In this document: positions 8,134-16,972 of the stretch, piece by piece
How the letters are laid out: each line of letters begins with the position of its first letter
Position numbering within the stretch: position 1 is the first letter of the stretch
Origin: Phycicoccus sp. HDW14
Lineage (GTDB): Bacteria > Actinomycetota > Actinomycetes > Actinomycetales > Dermatophilaceae
Reading direction: 5' to 3'
Assembly: GCF_011383005.1 (NCBI RefSeq)
Contig: NZ_CP049935.1
Coordinates: forward strand, 2,790,001 to 2,854,000
DNA: 64,000 nucleotides
Translations under genes and position numbers: made by a program
Notes under the pieces: generated by a model
Database searches by the model: none
The model's input: the letters and a program-made list of their open reading frames with translations, nothing else
What the model was told of the DNA's origin: nothing

Positions 8134-9011
8134 TCAGACGGCGTGCCGCACCGCCGACGGACGGGGCGCCAGGGTGCCGCGCTGGGCGACGGTCGCGCGC
8201 TTGGCGATGTCCGCGTAGTACGTGGCGCGACGACGCGCAGCGGCACCGGCGGCCGCGACGGCGGCGGCGCCGGCCGAGCGCTCCTCCTCGAGCGTGGCGC
8301 GCATGCCGTCGCGGAGCATGACCAGTGCCTCCGAACGCAGCTGCGAGACACGGGACTCGGTGACCCCGAGCTCCTCGGCGACGTCCTTGAGCAGACGGTC
8401 CTCGAAGAAGACGGCGCGCACGACGGTGCGCAGGCGCTCCGGCAGCGACTCGACGGCGGCGGTGAGGTAGGCCTCGCGCTCGTTGTCGACGACGACGTCC
8501 TCGGGGTGCGGTCGACACGGGGCAGGACCGTGTCGCCGACCCCGGCGTCGACGAGGGAGTCGATGCGCACGACGACCGAGCGGTGCACCGAGTGCGAGAC
8601 CTCGCGCACCTCCTCGAGGGTCATGCCCATCCGGGCGGCGACCTCGCGGTCGGCCGGCTCGCGCCCGAGCTCGGCGGTGAGCACGCCGCGCGCGGCGTCC
8701 TGCTCGCGCGCCTTGGTGCGCACCGAGCGCGACGCCCAGTCCATCGAGCGCAGCTCGTCGAGCAGGGCGCCCTTGATGCGGGTGGCGGCGTAGCGGCCGA
8801 ACGGCACCCCGCGGTCGGGGTCGAACGACGCGGCGGCGGCGGCCAGCGCGTGCATCCCGGCGGAGGTCAGGTCGTCCACGGCGACGTGGGAGGGGAGGCG
8901 GGCGCTCAGGGAGCGCACCTCGTAGCCGACGATCGGAAGGTGGTCGCGGCAGAGCTGCTCGAGGTCCCCCCGGCGGGACGCAGTGGTGCTGGTGCTGGCG
9001 TTCTGGGTCAC
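8134..9011 (-). pseudogene. fliA: FliA/WhiG-family sigma factor, frame broken near 8503
   Basis: Sigma factor for flagellar genes (FliA/SigD/WhiG group). Region 2 is clear at about residues 24-95: HLPIVGYEVRSLSARLPSHV, then DDLTSAGMHALAAAAASFDP and FGRYAATRIKGALLDELRS. Region 3 follows (LTAELGREPADREVAARMGM). The frame is lost in a C run read on the minus strand (GGGG at 8503-8506 on plus). With one more base the protein continues PEDVVVDNEREAYLTAAVES and region 4, LKDVAEELGVTESRVSQLRS, to the stop at 8134. Repaired length is about 292 residues. The start is GTG at 9011; no later start keeps region 2. Likely intact in life, since its target promoters are conserved here. Confidence 0.88.
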
Positions 9012-9204
9012 GGATCAAGCGTCGAACCGCTTCGGTGACCCCGCCACCCGGGGAGGGCCCGATCGCCGATGTAGGGCCCTTCGGCGTAGCACCGGGGCGC
9101 CGAACGTGCAGGCGGCATCATCCGAACGGACACCGCCGACGCGAGTTGCGCGCTCCAGCACCCGTCGGTTCCCCCGTGGCAGACTGAGTCGCGCGTCGGA
9201 GGCG

Positions 9205-9233
9205 CTCAAGTCCGCCCCCGCCCGAGCCGATGA
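9205..9233 (+). promoter_or_regulatory. Sigma-28-like promoter of flgN-fliW-csrA
   Basis: CTCAAGTC starts at 9205 and GCCGATGA lies at 9226-9233, 16 bases after TCAA. The fliC promoter has the same CTCAAGTC and GCCGATGAGG blocks with a 15-base gap. The -10 ends seven bases before the GTG start of flgN, so the transcript may begin at or next to the start codon. Confidence 0.65.
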
Positions 9234-9240
9234 GGAACGA

Positions 9241-9753
9241 GTGGATCACAGCGAGGAAAGCGTCGTCGCCGCGTGCGCGGACCTGTCCGAGTCGCTGTGG
9301 CGCACCCGCGAGCTGCTCGAGTCGCTGTCCTACCGCATCGAGGTGCAGCGGGCGCTCGTCGAGACCGGCCGCAGCTCGTGGCTGGCCCGCTCGACCCGTG
9401 ACGTCGACGAGCTCATCACCACCGTGCGCTCCGCCGAGCTGACCCGCGCCGTCGACCTCGTGCCGCTCACCGAGCTGCTCGGGGTCGCCCCCGAGGCCAC
9501 CCTGCGCGAGATCGCCGACGTCGTGCCCGCCCCCTGGGACCAGGTGCTCGCCGAGCACCGGCACGCCCTCGCCGAGCTCACCGGCCGGCTCACCGAGGCC
9601 GCGCTGGCCAACAAGGAGCTGCTCGCCTCGAGCGCCCAGGCCATCGACGAGGCCCTGGCCCGCTTCCGCGGCAGCGGCACGGGCTCCACCTACACCGCCA
9701 CGGGCACGCGCGACCGGGAGTCCGCGTCCCGCTTCTTCGACGAGACGACGTGA
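9241..9753 (+). CDS. flgN: FlgN-family flagellar export chaperone
   Basis: A 170-residue, largely helical acidic protein. FlgN proteins escort FlgK and FlgL to the export gate. The layout fits the family: an N-terminal helix (SESLWRTRELLESLSYRIEV), a middle that varies, and a C-terminal helix with ALAELTGRLTEAALANKELL, where the N-x-x-LL pattern is typical of FlgN. GTG at 9241 is the only sensible start and is preceded by GAGGA. Its stop overlaps a GTG in the GTGA junction with fliW. The assignment rests on size, helix pattern and locus; sequence identity to known FlgN is low. Confidence 0.75.
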   Translation: MDHSEESVVAACADLSESLWRTRELLESLSYRIEVQRALVETGRSSWLARSTRDVDELITTVRSAELTRAVDLVPLTELLGVAPEATLREIADVVPAPWDQVLAEHRHALAELTGRLTEAALANKELLASSAQAIDEALARFRGSGTGSTYTATGTRDRESASRFFDETT

Positions 9754-9761
9754 GGTCGCAC

Positions 9762-10166
9762 ATGACGGACACCCTCCAGCCGGCGACCGGGGCGCGCACC
9801 ATCCACGTGCCCGAGGGGCTCGTCGGCTTCCCCGGCACCGACTACGAGGTCGCACCGGTCGCCCCCGGCCTGTTCGACCTGCGCCCGCTCGGCGCCGACG
9901 GCGCCGGCTTCGTCACCGCCGACGCCGAGGTCTTCTTCCCCGACTACCACCCCGAGATCGACGACCAGACCGCCGAGCGGCTCGGGCTCACCGACGCCGC
10001 GGACGCCCAGGTCCTCGTCGTCGTCACCGTCGCCGAGGACGTCACCCGCTCGACGGCCAACCTGCTCGCCCCGGTCGTCGTCAACGCCCGGACGCTGGCC
10101 GCCGAGCAGGTCGTCCTCACCGGCCAGGACTTCCCGCTGCGCGCCCCGCTCATCCCCGCCGCGTGA
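9762..10166 (+). CDS. fliW: Flagellar assembly factor FliW
   Basis: FliW binds flagellin and, when free, CsrA, so it couples flagellin level to CsrA activity. The 134-residue product has the family's opening, VPEGLVGFPGTDYEVAPV, and the later core VLVVVTVAEDVTRSTANLLA with VNARTLAAEQVVL. The ATG at 9762 is chosen because GAGG lies six bases upstream; a GTG at 9750 overlapping the flgN stop is the alternative. It is followed 43 bases later by csrA, the usual partner. Confidence 0.93.
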   Translation: MTDTLQPATGARTIHVPEGLVGFPGTDYEVAPVAPGLFDLRPLGADGAGFVTADAEVFFPDYHPEIDDQTAERLGLTDAADAQVLVVVTVAEDVTRSTANLLAPVVVNARTLAAEQVVLTGQDFPLRAPLIPAA

Positions 10167-10209
10167 CCACCGACCGCCGACCCGGCCGCGCGCCAGGAGA
10201 GGAGCACCC

Positions 10210-10584
10210 GTGCTGGTGCTGAGCCGCAGACCCCACGAGGCCATCCGGATCCGTCACGACATCGTCGTCACCGTGCTCGAGATCAGCGGCGACAAGGTGC
10301 GCCTGGGCATCGAGGCGCCGGCCAACGTGCAGATCCACCGCGAGGAGATCTACCTCGCCGTGCGCAAGGCCAACGAGGAGGCCTCGGCGACCTCCTCGGC
10401 CGCCGTGGCCGGCCTGGCCCGGGTCATCGGCGACCGGGCCGGCGACACGGGCGCGGCCCCGGCACCCTCGGGCCCGGCGACGCCCACGCCCCCGGCTCCG
10501 GCGACGCCATCGGCTCCGGCGACACCGTCGGCTCCTGCTCCGTCCCCGGCGAGCCCGGGCGCGGGCGACTCCCCCGCGGGCTGA
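10210..10584 (+). CDS. csrA: Carbon storage regulator CsrA with long Pro/Ala tail
   Basis: An RNA-binding translational regulator. Residues 1-60 are a full CsrA: MLVLSRRPHEAIRIRHDIVV, VLEISGDKVRLGIEAPANV and IHREEIYLAVRKANEE, with the RNA-contacting L4 and R44-type residues in place. Normal CsrA ends near here. This protein adds about 60 residues of Ala, Pro, Ser and Thr with repeats of PATPSA. The GTG start at 10210 follows AGGAGAGGAG. It shares the flgN-fliW transcript and probably acts on the fliC leader. Confidence 0.92.
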   Translation: MLVLSRRPHEAIRIRHDIVVTVLEISGDKVRLGIEAPANVQIHREEIYLAVRKANEEASATSSAAVAGLARVIGDRAGDTGAAPAPSGPATPTPPAPATPSAPATPSAPAPSPASPGAGDSPAG

Positions 10585-10626
10585 GCGCGCAGGCCTCCCC
10601 CGGGGCCGACGCGACGCTGCAGCGGA

Positions 10627-11706
10627 TCAGAGCCGGCCGTCCCGGAACTTCGCGAACGCCTGCTTCGACGCGGCGTCGAGCACGACGATCGACTGCCCGT
10701 CCGGGCTGGTGCCGAACCCGCCCTTGGCCACGGCCCGTCCGACCTTGGTGGGGTCGAGCTTGTAGAACGAGGCGACGAAGGTCAGCGCGTCGGCGGCCGA
10801 CAGGTCCGTGTCGGCGTACTTCGAGACGATCGACATCTCCTTCGGCACGACCTGCACGCCCTCGAGCCGGGCCGCGACGGCCGCGGCGAGCAGCAGCTCG
10901 CTCTGGTGCGCCGAGCGGCTGAAGTCGCCCTCGGGCAGCGACTTGCGCTCGCGTGCGTAGGCGAGCGCGAACTTGCCGGTGAGGATCTGCTTGCCCGCCT
11001 TGACCGTGGTCTTGCCCTGGAGGACGACCTTCTTGGCGATGGTGATGGGCAGGCCGCCGGACTCGTTGACGATCTTGCCGAAGCCGCCGAACCCGGTGAC
11101 GACGTAGCCCTCGATGGGCAGGCCCGTGACCTTGCGAACGGTCTGGACCTGACCCTTGCCGCCGCCGTAGGCGAACGCCGCGTTGATCTTGGCGTTGCCG
11201 CCGCTGGGCATCGGGGCCCAGATGTCGCGGGCCATGCCGAGGATGCCGCCGCCGCCCTTGCCGTCGATGCCGACGACCTGGAGGGTGTCGCCGCGGGTCC
11301 CCTTGAGCGACTTGTTGGGCCGCGCGTCCGAACCGATGACCAGGACGAAGCGCGGCCCCTTGCCGAGCGACGTGGGCTTGTCGAGCGAGGGCCACCAGCC
11401 GCCGACGACCTTCCAGTCCGGCCCCACCGCGAGCGTGACGTCGTCACCCGAGGTGACGACCGCGACCTTCTCCTTCTTCCACGTGCCGAGCGTCGCCTTG
11501 GCCTCGATGCCCTTCTTGCCGGCGTAGACCTTCGCGACGGCCGCGGTCAGCTTGGCGTCGGCGCCCGAGACGACGAGATCCGGGGTGGGGGTCGGCGTGG
11601 CGGTGGTGGGGCTGGCGGCCGACGAGGTCGTGGGGTCGGGGTCGCCGGAGCACCCGGCGACCGCGAGCAGGACGACGGCGAGGACCGCGGCGGGACGCAT
11701 GCGCAT
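10627..11706 (-). CDS. LCP-family lipoprotein (LytR-CpsA-Psr domain)
   Basis: LCP enzymes transfer lipid-linked glycopolymers to peptidoglycan. The 359-residue product starts with a lipoprotein signal (lipobox AVAGC near residue 19) and a Thr/Pro linker. The LCP domain runs from about residue 115: FVLVIGSDARPNKSLKGTRG, then GILGMARDIWAPMPSG (the conserved Arg-Asp) and ALAYARERKSLPEGDFSRSA (the conserved R-x-R and Asp-x-x-R). Most LCP proteins have an N-terminal membrane helix, so the lipid anchor is less usual. The start is ATG at 11706, or 11700. It converges with csrA with 42 bases between the stops. Confidence 0.85.
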   Translation of the reverse strand: MRMRPAAVLAVVLLAVAGCSGDPDPTTSSAASPTTATPTPTPDLVVSGADAKLTAAVAKVYAGKKGIEAKATLGTWKKEKVAVVTSGDDVTLAVGPDWKVVGGWWPSLDKPTSLGKGPRFVLVIGSDARPNKSLKGTRGDTLQVVGIDGKGGGGILGMARDIWAPMPSGGNAKINAAFAYGGGKGQVQTVRKVTGLPIEGYVVTGFGGFGKIVNESGGLPITIAKKVVLQGKTTVKAGKQILTGKFALAYARERKSLPEGDFSRSAHQSELLLAAAVAARLEGVQVVPKEMSIVSKYADTDLSAADALTFVASFYKLDPTKVGRAVAKGGFGTSPDGQSIVVLDAASKQAFAKFRDGRL

Positions 11707-11761
11707 GGCCGAGAGGGTATGCCGGACGCCGTGCGGCCCCCGCATCGGCCTCAGGCGTGTC

Positions 11762-13222
11762 TCAGCGCGGGACCTGGTCGGTGCGCGGGCGCCGACTGCC
11801 CCGCACGTGGCGGTCCCACGGCGCGGCCAGGTACTCGCCGAGCACCGTGCCCGTGGCGATGGCGAGCAGGACGCCCCCGGCCGACAGGAGGGTCGAGAGC
11901 CCGGACTGGAACGTGAGCAGGCCCGAGTTCTCGCCCTGGGCGACGAGCTCGTAGAGGCCGCGGAAGATCGTCAGACCGGGGAGCAGGCCGAAGCTGGCCG
12001 GCACGACGAGGACGAGCGAGGGCGCGTCCATCCGCTGCGCGACCAGCCGCCCGAGCACGCCGATGGCGACGGCCGCGATGCCGGTGGCCGTCACGGCGCC
12101 GACCGACAGGCCACGGGTGAGGACCGCCGAGACCGCCACGCCGACGAGGGTCAGCGCGCCCATCGGCAGGACGAGCCGGCGGCGGCTCTGCACGGTGACG
12201 CCCGCGGCCAGCCCGACGACGAGCGAGGCGAGCAGGGCCGGCACGATCGGGGCCTGGGTGACCCTCAGGTCGAGGACGTCGGGCGAGACGAAGCTGCTGC
12301 TCGTCCACTCGGTGAGCGTGAGCATCGCCCCGAGCCCCGAGGCGATGCCGATGATCAGCCCGGTGAGCGAGAGCAGGACGGCCAGCAGCCGGCCGGCCCC
12401 GGTGAGCGGGTACCCGAAGATGACGTCCTCGATGGCCGAGGCCATGGTGCGCCCCGGGAGCATCGCGACGATGCCGCCCGCGACGACGAAGGCGAAGTCG
12501 CTCTCGCCGAAGGGGATGATGCCGCTGGCCCCGAGCGCGTACAGGCCGCCGGCGAACAGGGTGGCCGCGAAGGCGTTGATGGCGTTGCCGTAGAACTCCG
12601 GCAGCTCGACCCGGGCGTGCAGCCGGGCGACCCCGGCGACGGCCAGCACGACCCCGATGGTCAGCAGCGCCGCGAGCGGGCTGGCCCCGATGACGACGGC
12701 GACGGCGGAGGCGAGCACCGCGTTGGCGGCCGTGACCGCCCACTTCGGGTAGTTGCGGGGGTGCCGCTCGATCTGCCGGATGCGGGCCGCGGCCTCCTCG
12801 GTGGTGACCTCCCCGGCGACCAGCGACTCGACGAGCCGGTGCACCGCGACGAGGCGCGCGTAGTCGAAGCGGGTGTGGCGCACCACCCGCAGCAGCGTGT
12901 GCGGGCGGCCGGCGTTGCTGCGCGACTGCACGACGATCGACTGCATCGTGATGTCGAGCTCGACCCGGTCGACACCGGCGGCCGCCGCCGTCGCGGCCAT
13001 CGCACCCTCGACCTGGGGGGCACCGGCGCCGCAGCGCAGCATCAGCTCGCCGACCCGGACCGCGAGGTCGAGCGCCTGGCCCAGCGCGGCGTCCTCGGCG
13101 GCGGCGTCGGGGATCCGGGCGTGCCGGTACGGGGTGCGCCGCAGCAGGTCGGCCATGGGCATCGGCTCGGTGGGCAGGTCGCCGCGCAGGATGCGGGGGC
13201 GCCGGGTCCGGGGGTCGCTCAC
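11762..13222 (-). CDS. Threonine/serine exporter family protein (ThrE type)
   Basis: A 486-residue integral membrane protein of the ThrE family, which exports small amino acids such as Thr and Ser. The N-terminal cytoplasmic domain carries the family motif, with LMLRCGAGAPQVEGAMAATA and ITMQSIVVQSR. Two sets of about five membrane helices follow (WAVTAANAVLASAVAVVIGA; LLIGVVLAVAG-like; then PIVPALLASLVVGLAAGV and later helices). The motif AFVVAGGIVAMLPGRTMASA is typical. The GTG at 13222 overlaps the stop of the upstream kinase (GTGA), so the two are translationally coupled. Substrate is not shown by sequence. Confidence 0.85.
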   Translation of the reverse strand: MSDPRTRRPRILRGDLPTEPMPMADLLRRTPYRHARIPDAAAEDAALGQALDLAVRVGELMLRCGAGAPQVEGAMAATAAAAGVDRVELDITMQSIVVQSRSNAGRPHTLLRVVRHTRFDYARLVAVHRLVESLVAGEVTTEEAAARIRQIERHPRNYPKWAVTAANAVLASAVAVVIGASPLAALLTIGVVLAVAGVARLHARVELPEFYGNAINAFAATLFAGGLYALGASGIIPFGESDFAFVVAGGIVAMLPGRTMASAIEDVIFGYPLTGAGRLLAVLLSLTGLIIGIASGLGAMLTLTEWTSSSFVSPDVLDLRVTQAPIVPALLASLVVGLAAGVTVQSRRRLVLPMGALTLVGVAVSAVLTRGLSVGAVTATGIAAVAIGVLGRLVAQRMDAPSLVLVVPASFGLLPGLTIFRGLYELVAQGENSGLLTFQSGLSTLLSAGGVLLAIATGTVLGEYLAAPWDRHVRGSRRPRTDQVPR

Positions 13223-14946
13223 CGGCCGGGCACCACCTGGTCGACCCAGCCCGGCGGGGTCGACAGCGGCCACCACGACGGGGCGCCGCGGCTCGCGGTG
13301 AGGGCGACGAGGACGGCGCCGCCGAGGAGGAGGGCGACGACGAGGACCTGGCGCACGGTGTCGTGCGCGGTGAGGCCGCGCACGAGGCTCCGGCTGCCGC
13401 GGCGCAGGCTCGCACCCCCGGGGCCCCACCAGGCGGTGAGGGCGGTGAACACCCCGGCGGCCAGCAGGGGCACGACGTCGTCGGCCCGGGTGACGGCACC
13501 GGTGAGCCCCCCGACCACGAGGGCGCCGGCGAACATCGCGGACACCCCCACGAGCAGGGGCACGGCGAGGGTGACGAGCGAGCCCACGGCGCCGACGACG
13601 AGGTGCCAGGGGCTGGCCGCGACGGCCACGGCGACGTCGCTGCCCCGGGCTCCGCGGTCGTGCCGTCGCATGACGAGGGAGGTGACCGAGCGGTCTGAGG
13701 TGCGCGCCAGCACCATCCACGCGGCGAGCAGGACGAGCCCGACGAGCGGCGCGGCGACGGTGACGCCCGCGAGGAGGGCGAGGAGGGCGAGGAGGGAGCC
13801 CGAGCGGGTCGGCAGCCCGATGCGCGGGTCGGTGGCCACGCGGACGTCGTCGTCGTCGTCCTCCCACGGGGCGAGGGGGCCGGCGGGCGCGGGCGGCAGG
13901 GCCGGGGGCGGCCCGGGACGGCCGGCGCCGGTGGGCGGCGGCGGGTCGGTGCGCGGCGGGAGGGCGTACCCGGCCGGGGTGGGTGGGGCGGCGGCAGGGG
14001 CCACGGACGGGGCGATGGCGGGGAGGGCGGCGGTGCGCGTGGAGTCGACGACCCGGGTCTCCGGACGCACCCGGCGCACCTCGATGGCCGAGGTCGCCAG
14101 CTCACCGCGGGCGTAGCGCTCGAGGGCGCGCACGACCTCGCCGTGGTGCGGGCGCTCGTCGGGGTAGGGGCTCAGGGCGGCGTAGAGCAGCGGCTCGATG
14201 CGCGGGTCGACGGCGACGAGGTCGGGCTCACCGGACGCGACCCGGGCCAGCACGGCGTTCATCCCCCCGGCCCCGAAGGGCGGTGTGCCGCTCGCCGCGA
14301 ACGCCGTCGTGGCCGCCCAGCCCCACCAGTCGGTGGCCGGCGTGACGTCGTCGCCGTGGACGACCTCCGGCGCGAGGTAGCCGGGGGTGCCCATGACGAG
14401 GCCGGCGCTGGTGAGGCGGACGTCGTCGACGACGTGGGCGATGCCGAAGTCGATGAGCACCGGGTCGCCGTCGACGAGGAGGACGTTGCCCGGCTTGACG
14501 TCGCGGTGGACGACGTCGGCGGAGTGGATGGCGTCGAGGGCCTCGGCGAGCCCGGCGGCCAGCCGGTGCAGCTCCTCGGGCGGCAACGGGCCGCGGCCCG
14601 CGACGTGGTCGTCGAGCGGCGGGCCGTCGATGAACCGGGTGACGACGTAGGGGGTGTCGCCGTCGACGTCGGCGTCGACGACCGGGGCGATGCGCGGGCT
14701 GCGGATGCGGCTGAGGGTGTCGACCTCGCGGGCCAGGCGCGCGCGGGCGTCGGGGTCGTGGGCCACGTGGGCACGCAGGACCTTGACCGCGACCGCGCGT
14801 CCGTGCCGGTCGAGCCCGAGGTGCACGACCCCCATCCCGCCCTCGCCGAGGCGCTGGACCAGCCGGTACGGCCCGAGCCGGGCGTGCTCGCCCGGCTCGT
14901 CGTGGTCCCGCGGCCGGTGGCCGTCCACGGGGGCGTCGGCGGTCAT
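13219..14946 (-). CDS. Membrane serine/threonine protein kinase (PknB type)
   Basis: A 575-residue Hanks-type kinase. The kinase domain at about residues 25-285 has the P-loop LGEGGMGVVHLG, the VAIK-type lysine (AVAVKVLRAH), the catalytic loop VVHRDVKPGNVLL, the DFG motif in LIDFGIAHVV and GTPGYLAPEVV. A Pro-rich linker (about 345-400) with an acidic EDDDDD patch leads to a C-terminal part with about five membrane helices instead of PASTA domains. Start ATG 14946 is chosen because the product then opens just before the kinase fold. Coupling with the ThrE-type gene suggests it may control that transporter, which is inference. Confidence 0.9.
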   Translation of the reverse strand: MTADAPVDGHRPRDHDEPGEHARLGPYRLVQRLGEGGMGVVHLGLDRHGRAVAVKVLRAHVAHDPDARARLAREVDTLSRIRSPRIAPVVDADVDGDTPYVVTRFIDGPPLDDHVAGRGPLPPEELHRLAAGLAEALDAIHSADVVHRDVKPGNVLLVDGDPVLIDFGIAHVVDDVRLTSAGLVMGTPGYLAPEVVHGDDVTPATDWWGWAATTAFAASGTPPFGAGGMNAVLARVASGEPDLVAVDPRIEPLLYAALSPYPDERPHHGEVVRALERYARGELATSAIEVRRVRPETRVVDSTRTAALPAIAPSVAPAAAPPTPAGYALPPRTDPPPPTGAGRPGPPPALPPAPAGPLAPWEDDDDDVRVATDPRIGLPTRSGSLLALLALLAGVTVAAPLVGLVLLAAWMVLARTSDRSVTSLVMRRHDRGARGSDVAVAVAASPWHLVVGAVGSLVTLAVPLLVGVSAMFAGALVVGGLTGAVTRADDVVPLLAAGVFTALTAWWGPGGASLRRGSRSLVRGLTAHDTVRQVLVVALLLGGAVLVALTASRGAPSWWPLSTPPGWVDQVVPGR

Positions 14947-15043
14947 GGGTCCACGGTAGGCGCTCGGTCTGGGTAGGTGCTGGACGCGGACGTGGTGCGC
15001 GTGGGGCCACCGGGGCGCGAAGGATGGACGGAGCGAGCGCCGA

Positions 15044-15086
15044 TCGAGGTGACACCGGACCCTCTCGCGGCCCTCTTTCACCTCGA
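15044..15086. repeat. 43-nt palindrome, family P1 copy A
   Basis: A 43-base imperfect palindrome between the CBS gene end and the kinase start. Its ends TCGAGGTGA and TCACCTCGA pair. The same length, ends and parts of the centre (ACCGG, CCTCTCG) recur at 25100-25142 and, more diverged, at 55115-55157. Confidence 0.6.
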
Positions 15087-15125
15087 CGGACCGGGGTGGG
15101 CACCGGGCGGGTCAGCGCCTCGGGG

Positions 15126-15554
15126 CTACTGCTGGATGTAGTCGCGCAGCTGGTCGCGCTCGGTCTGGAGCGTGTCGATGCGGAACTTGACGATGTCGCC
15201 GATGCTGACGATCGCCGCGAGCCGGTCGCCCTGGAGTACCGGGACGTGGCGGATGCGCCGGTCGGTCATCCGCGAGGCCATGTCCTCGAGGGAGTCGTCG
15301 GGCGTGCAGGTGTGCACCTCGGCGGTCATGATCTGGCGCACGGGGGCCTCGAGCAGCCCCGCGCCGTCGGTGTGCAGGTGCCGCACGACGTCGCGCTCGG
15401 AAACGATGCCGTGCACCGCCTCGCCGTCGTCGCTGACGACGACCGCGCCGATGCGGTGCTCCGACAGCAGGGCGAGCAGCTCGGTGACGGTGGCGTCGGG
15501 ACGCACCGTGACGACGTCCCCGCCCTTGCGCTTCACGACGTCCGCGATCCTCAT
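15126..15554 (-). CDS. CBS-domain pair protein
   Basis: A 142-residue cytoplasmic protein made of two CBS motifs that together form one Bateman module. The first spans about residues 8-60 (VVTVRPDATVTELLALLSEH, then RIGAVVVSDDGEAVHGIVSE), the second about 72-125 (MTAEVHTCTPDDSLEDMASR, then RRIRHVPVLQGDRLAAIVSI). Such free-standing modules sense adenine nucleotides or bind partner proteins. No catalytic domain is attached. Start ATG 15554. Neighbours give no clear partner. Confidence 0.88.
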   Translation of the reverse strand: MRIADVVKRKGGDVVTVRPDATVTELLALLSEHRIGAVVVSDDGEAVHGIVSERDVVRHLHTDGAGLLEAPVRQIMTAEVHTCTPDDSLEDMASRMTDRRIRHVPVLQGDRLAAIVSIGDIVKFRIDTLQTERDQLRDYIQQ

Positions 15555-15743
15555 GGCCCAACCGTAGGGAACCCGGCCCCGACGCGCCAGAGGGAGGCGG
15601 CCCACCGCGCGGGACGGCCATCGCCTTCCGGGGCCCGGTCCGGCATACTGGCGACACCGCCGGCACCGACGCCGGCGGGAGCTCCACCCTTTACAACGGA
15701 TCGTCCGGCACGTTCCTGCCGGTGAAGGAAAGGCAACGACGCC

Positions 15744-16847
<1,104 letters not shown>

Positions 16848-16868
16848 GGCCCGCACGCTGCACCGCGA

Positions 16869-16903
16869 CGACGCCCCGGACGAGCCACTCGTCCGGGGCG
16901 TCG
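16869..16903. terminator. Perfect 16-bp hairpin terminator
   Basis: Arms 16869-16884 and 16888-16903 are perfectly complementary with a three-base loop (CCA), 21 bases after the ABC ATPase stop. CGTTT follows shortly. A clear intrinsic-type terminator. Confidence 0.85.
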
Positions 16904-16972
16904 CCCGTTTCTCGTGCCGCAGCCATCCCCGGTAGCGTTGCCGCACACCGACTCCCGACCTCCGGAGCCCTG

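Noticed and set aside
9066..9073. GCCGATGT as a further sigma-28 -10 in the sigma gene/flgN space
   Set aside because: No TCAA-like -35 lies about 15 bases upstream, unlike the site at 9205-9233.
11552..14116. Very long open frame on the plus strand (854 codons) and similar ones at 35005-37857 (minus) and 54125-57514 (minus)
   Set aside because: They lie antisense to clear genes, have Arg/Gly/Asp-rich composition with no domain, and arise because stop codons are rare at this GC content.
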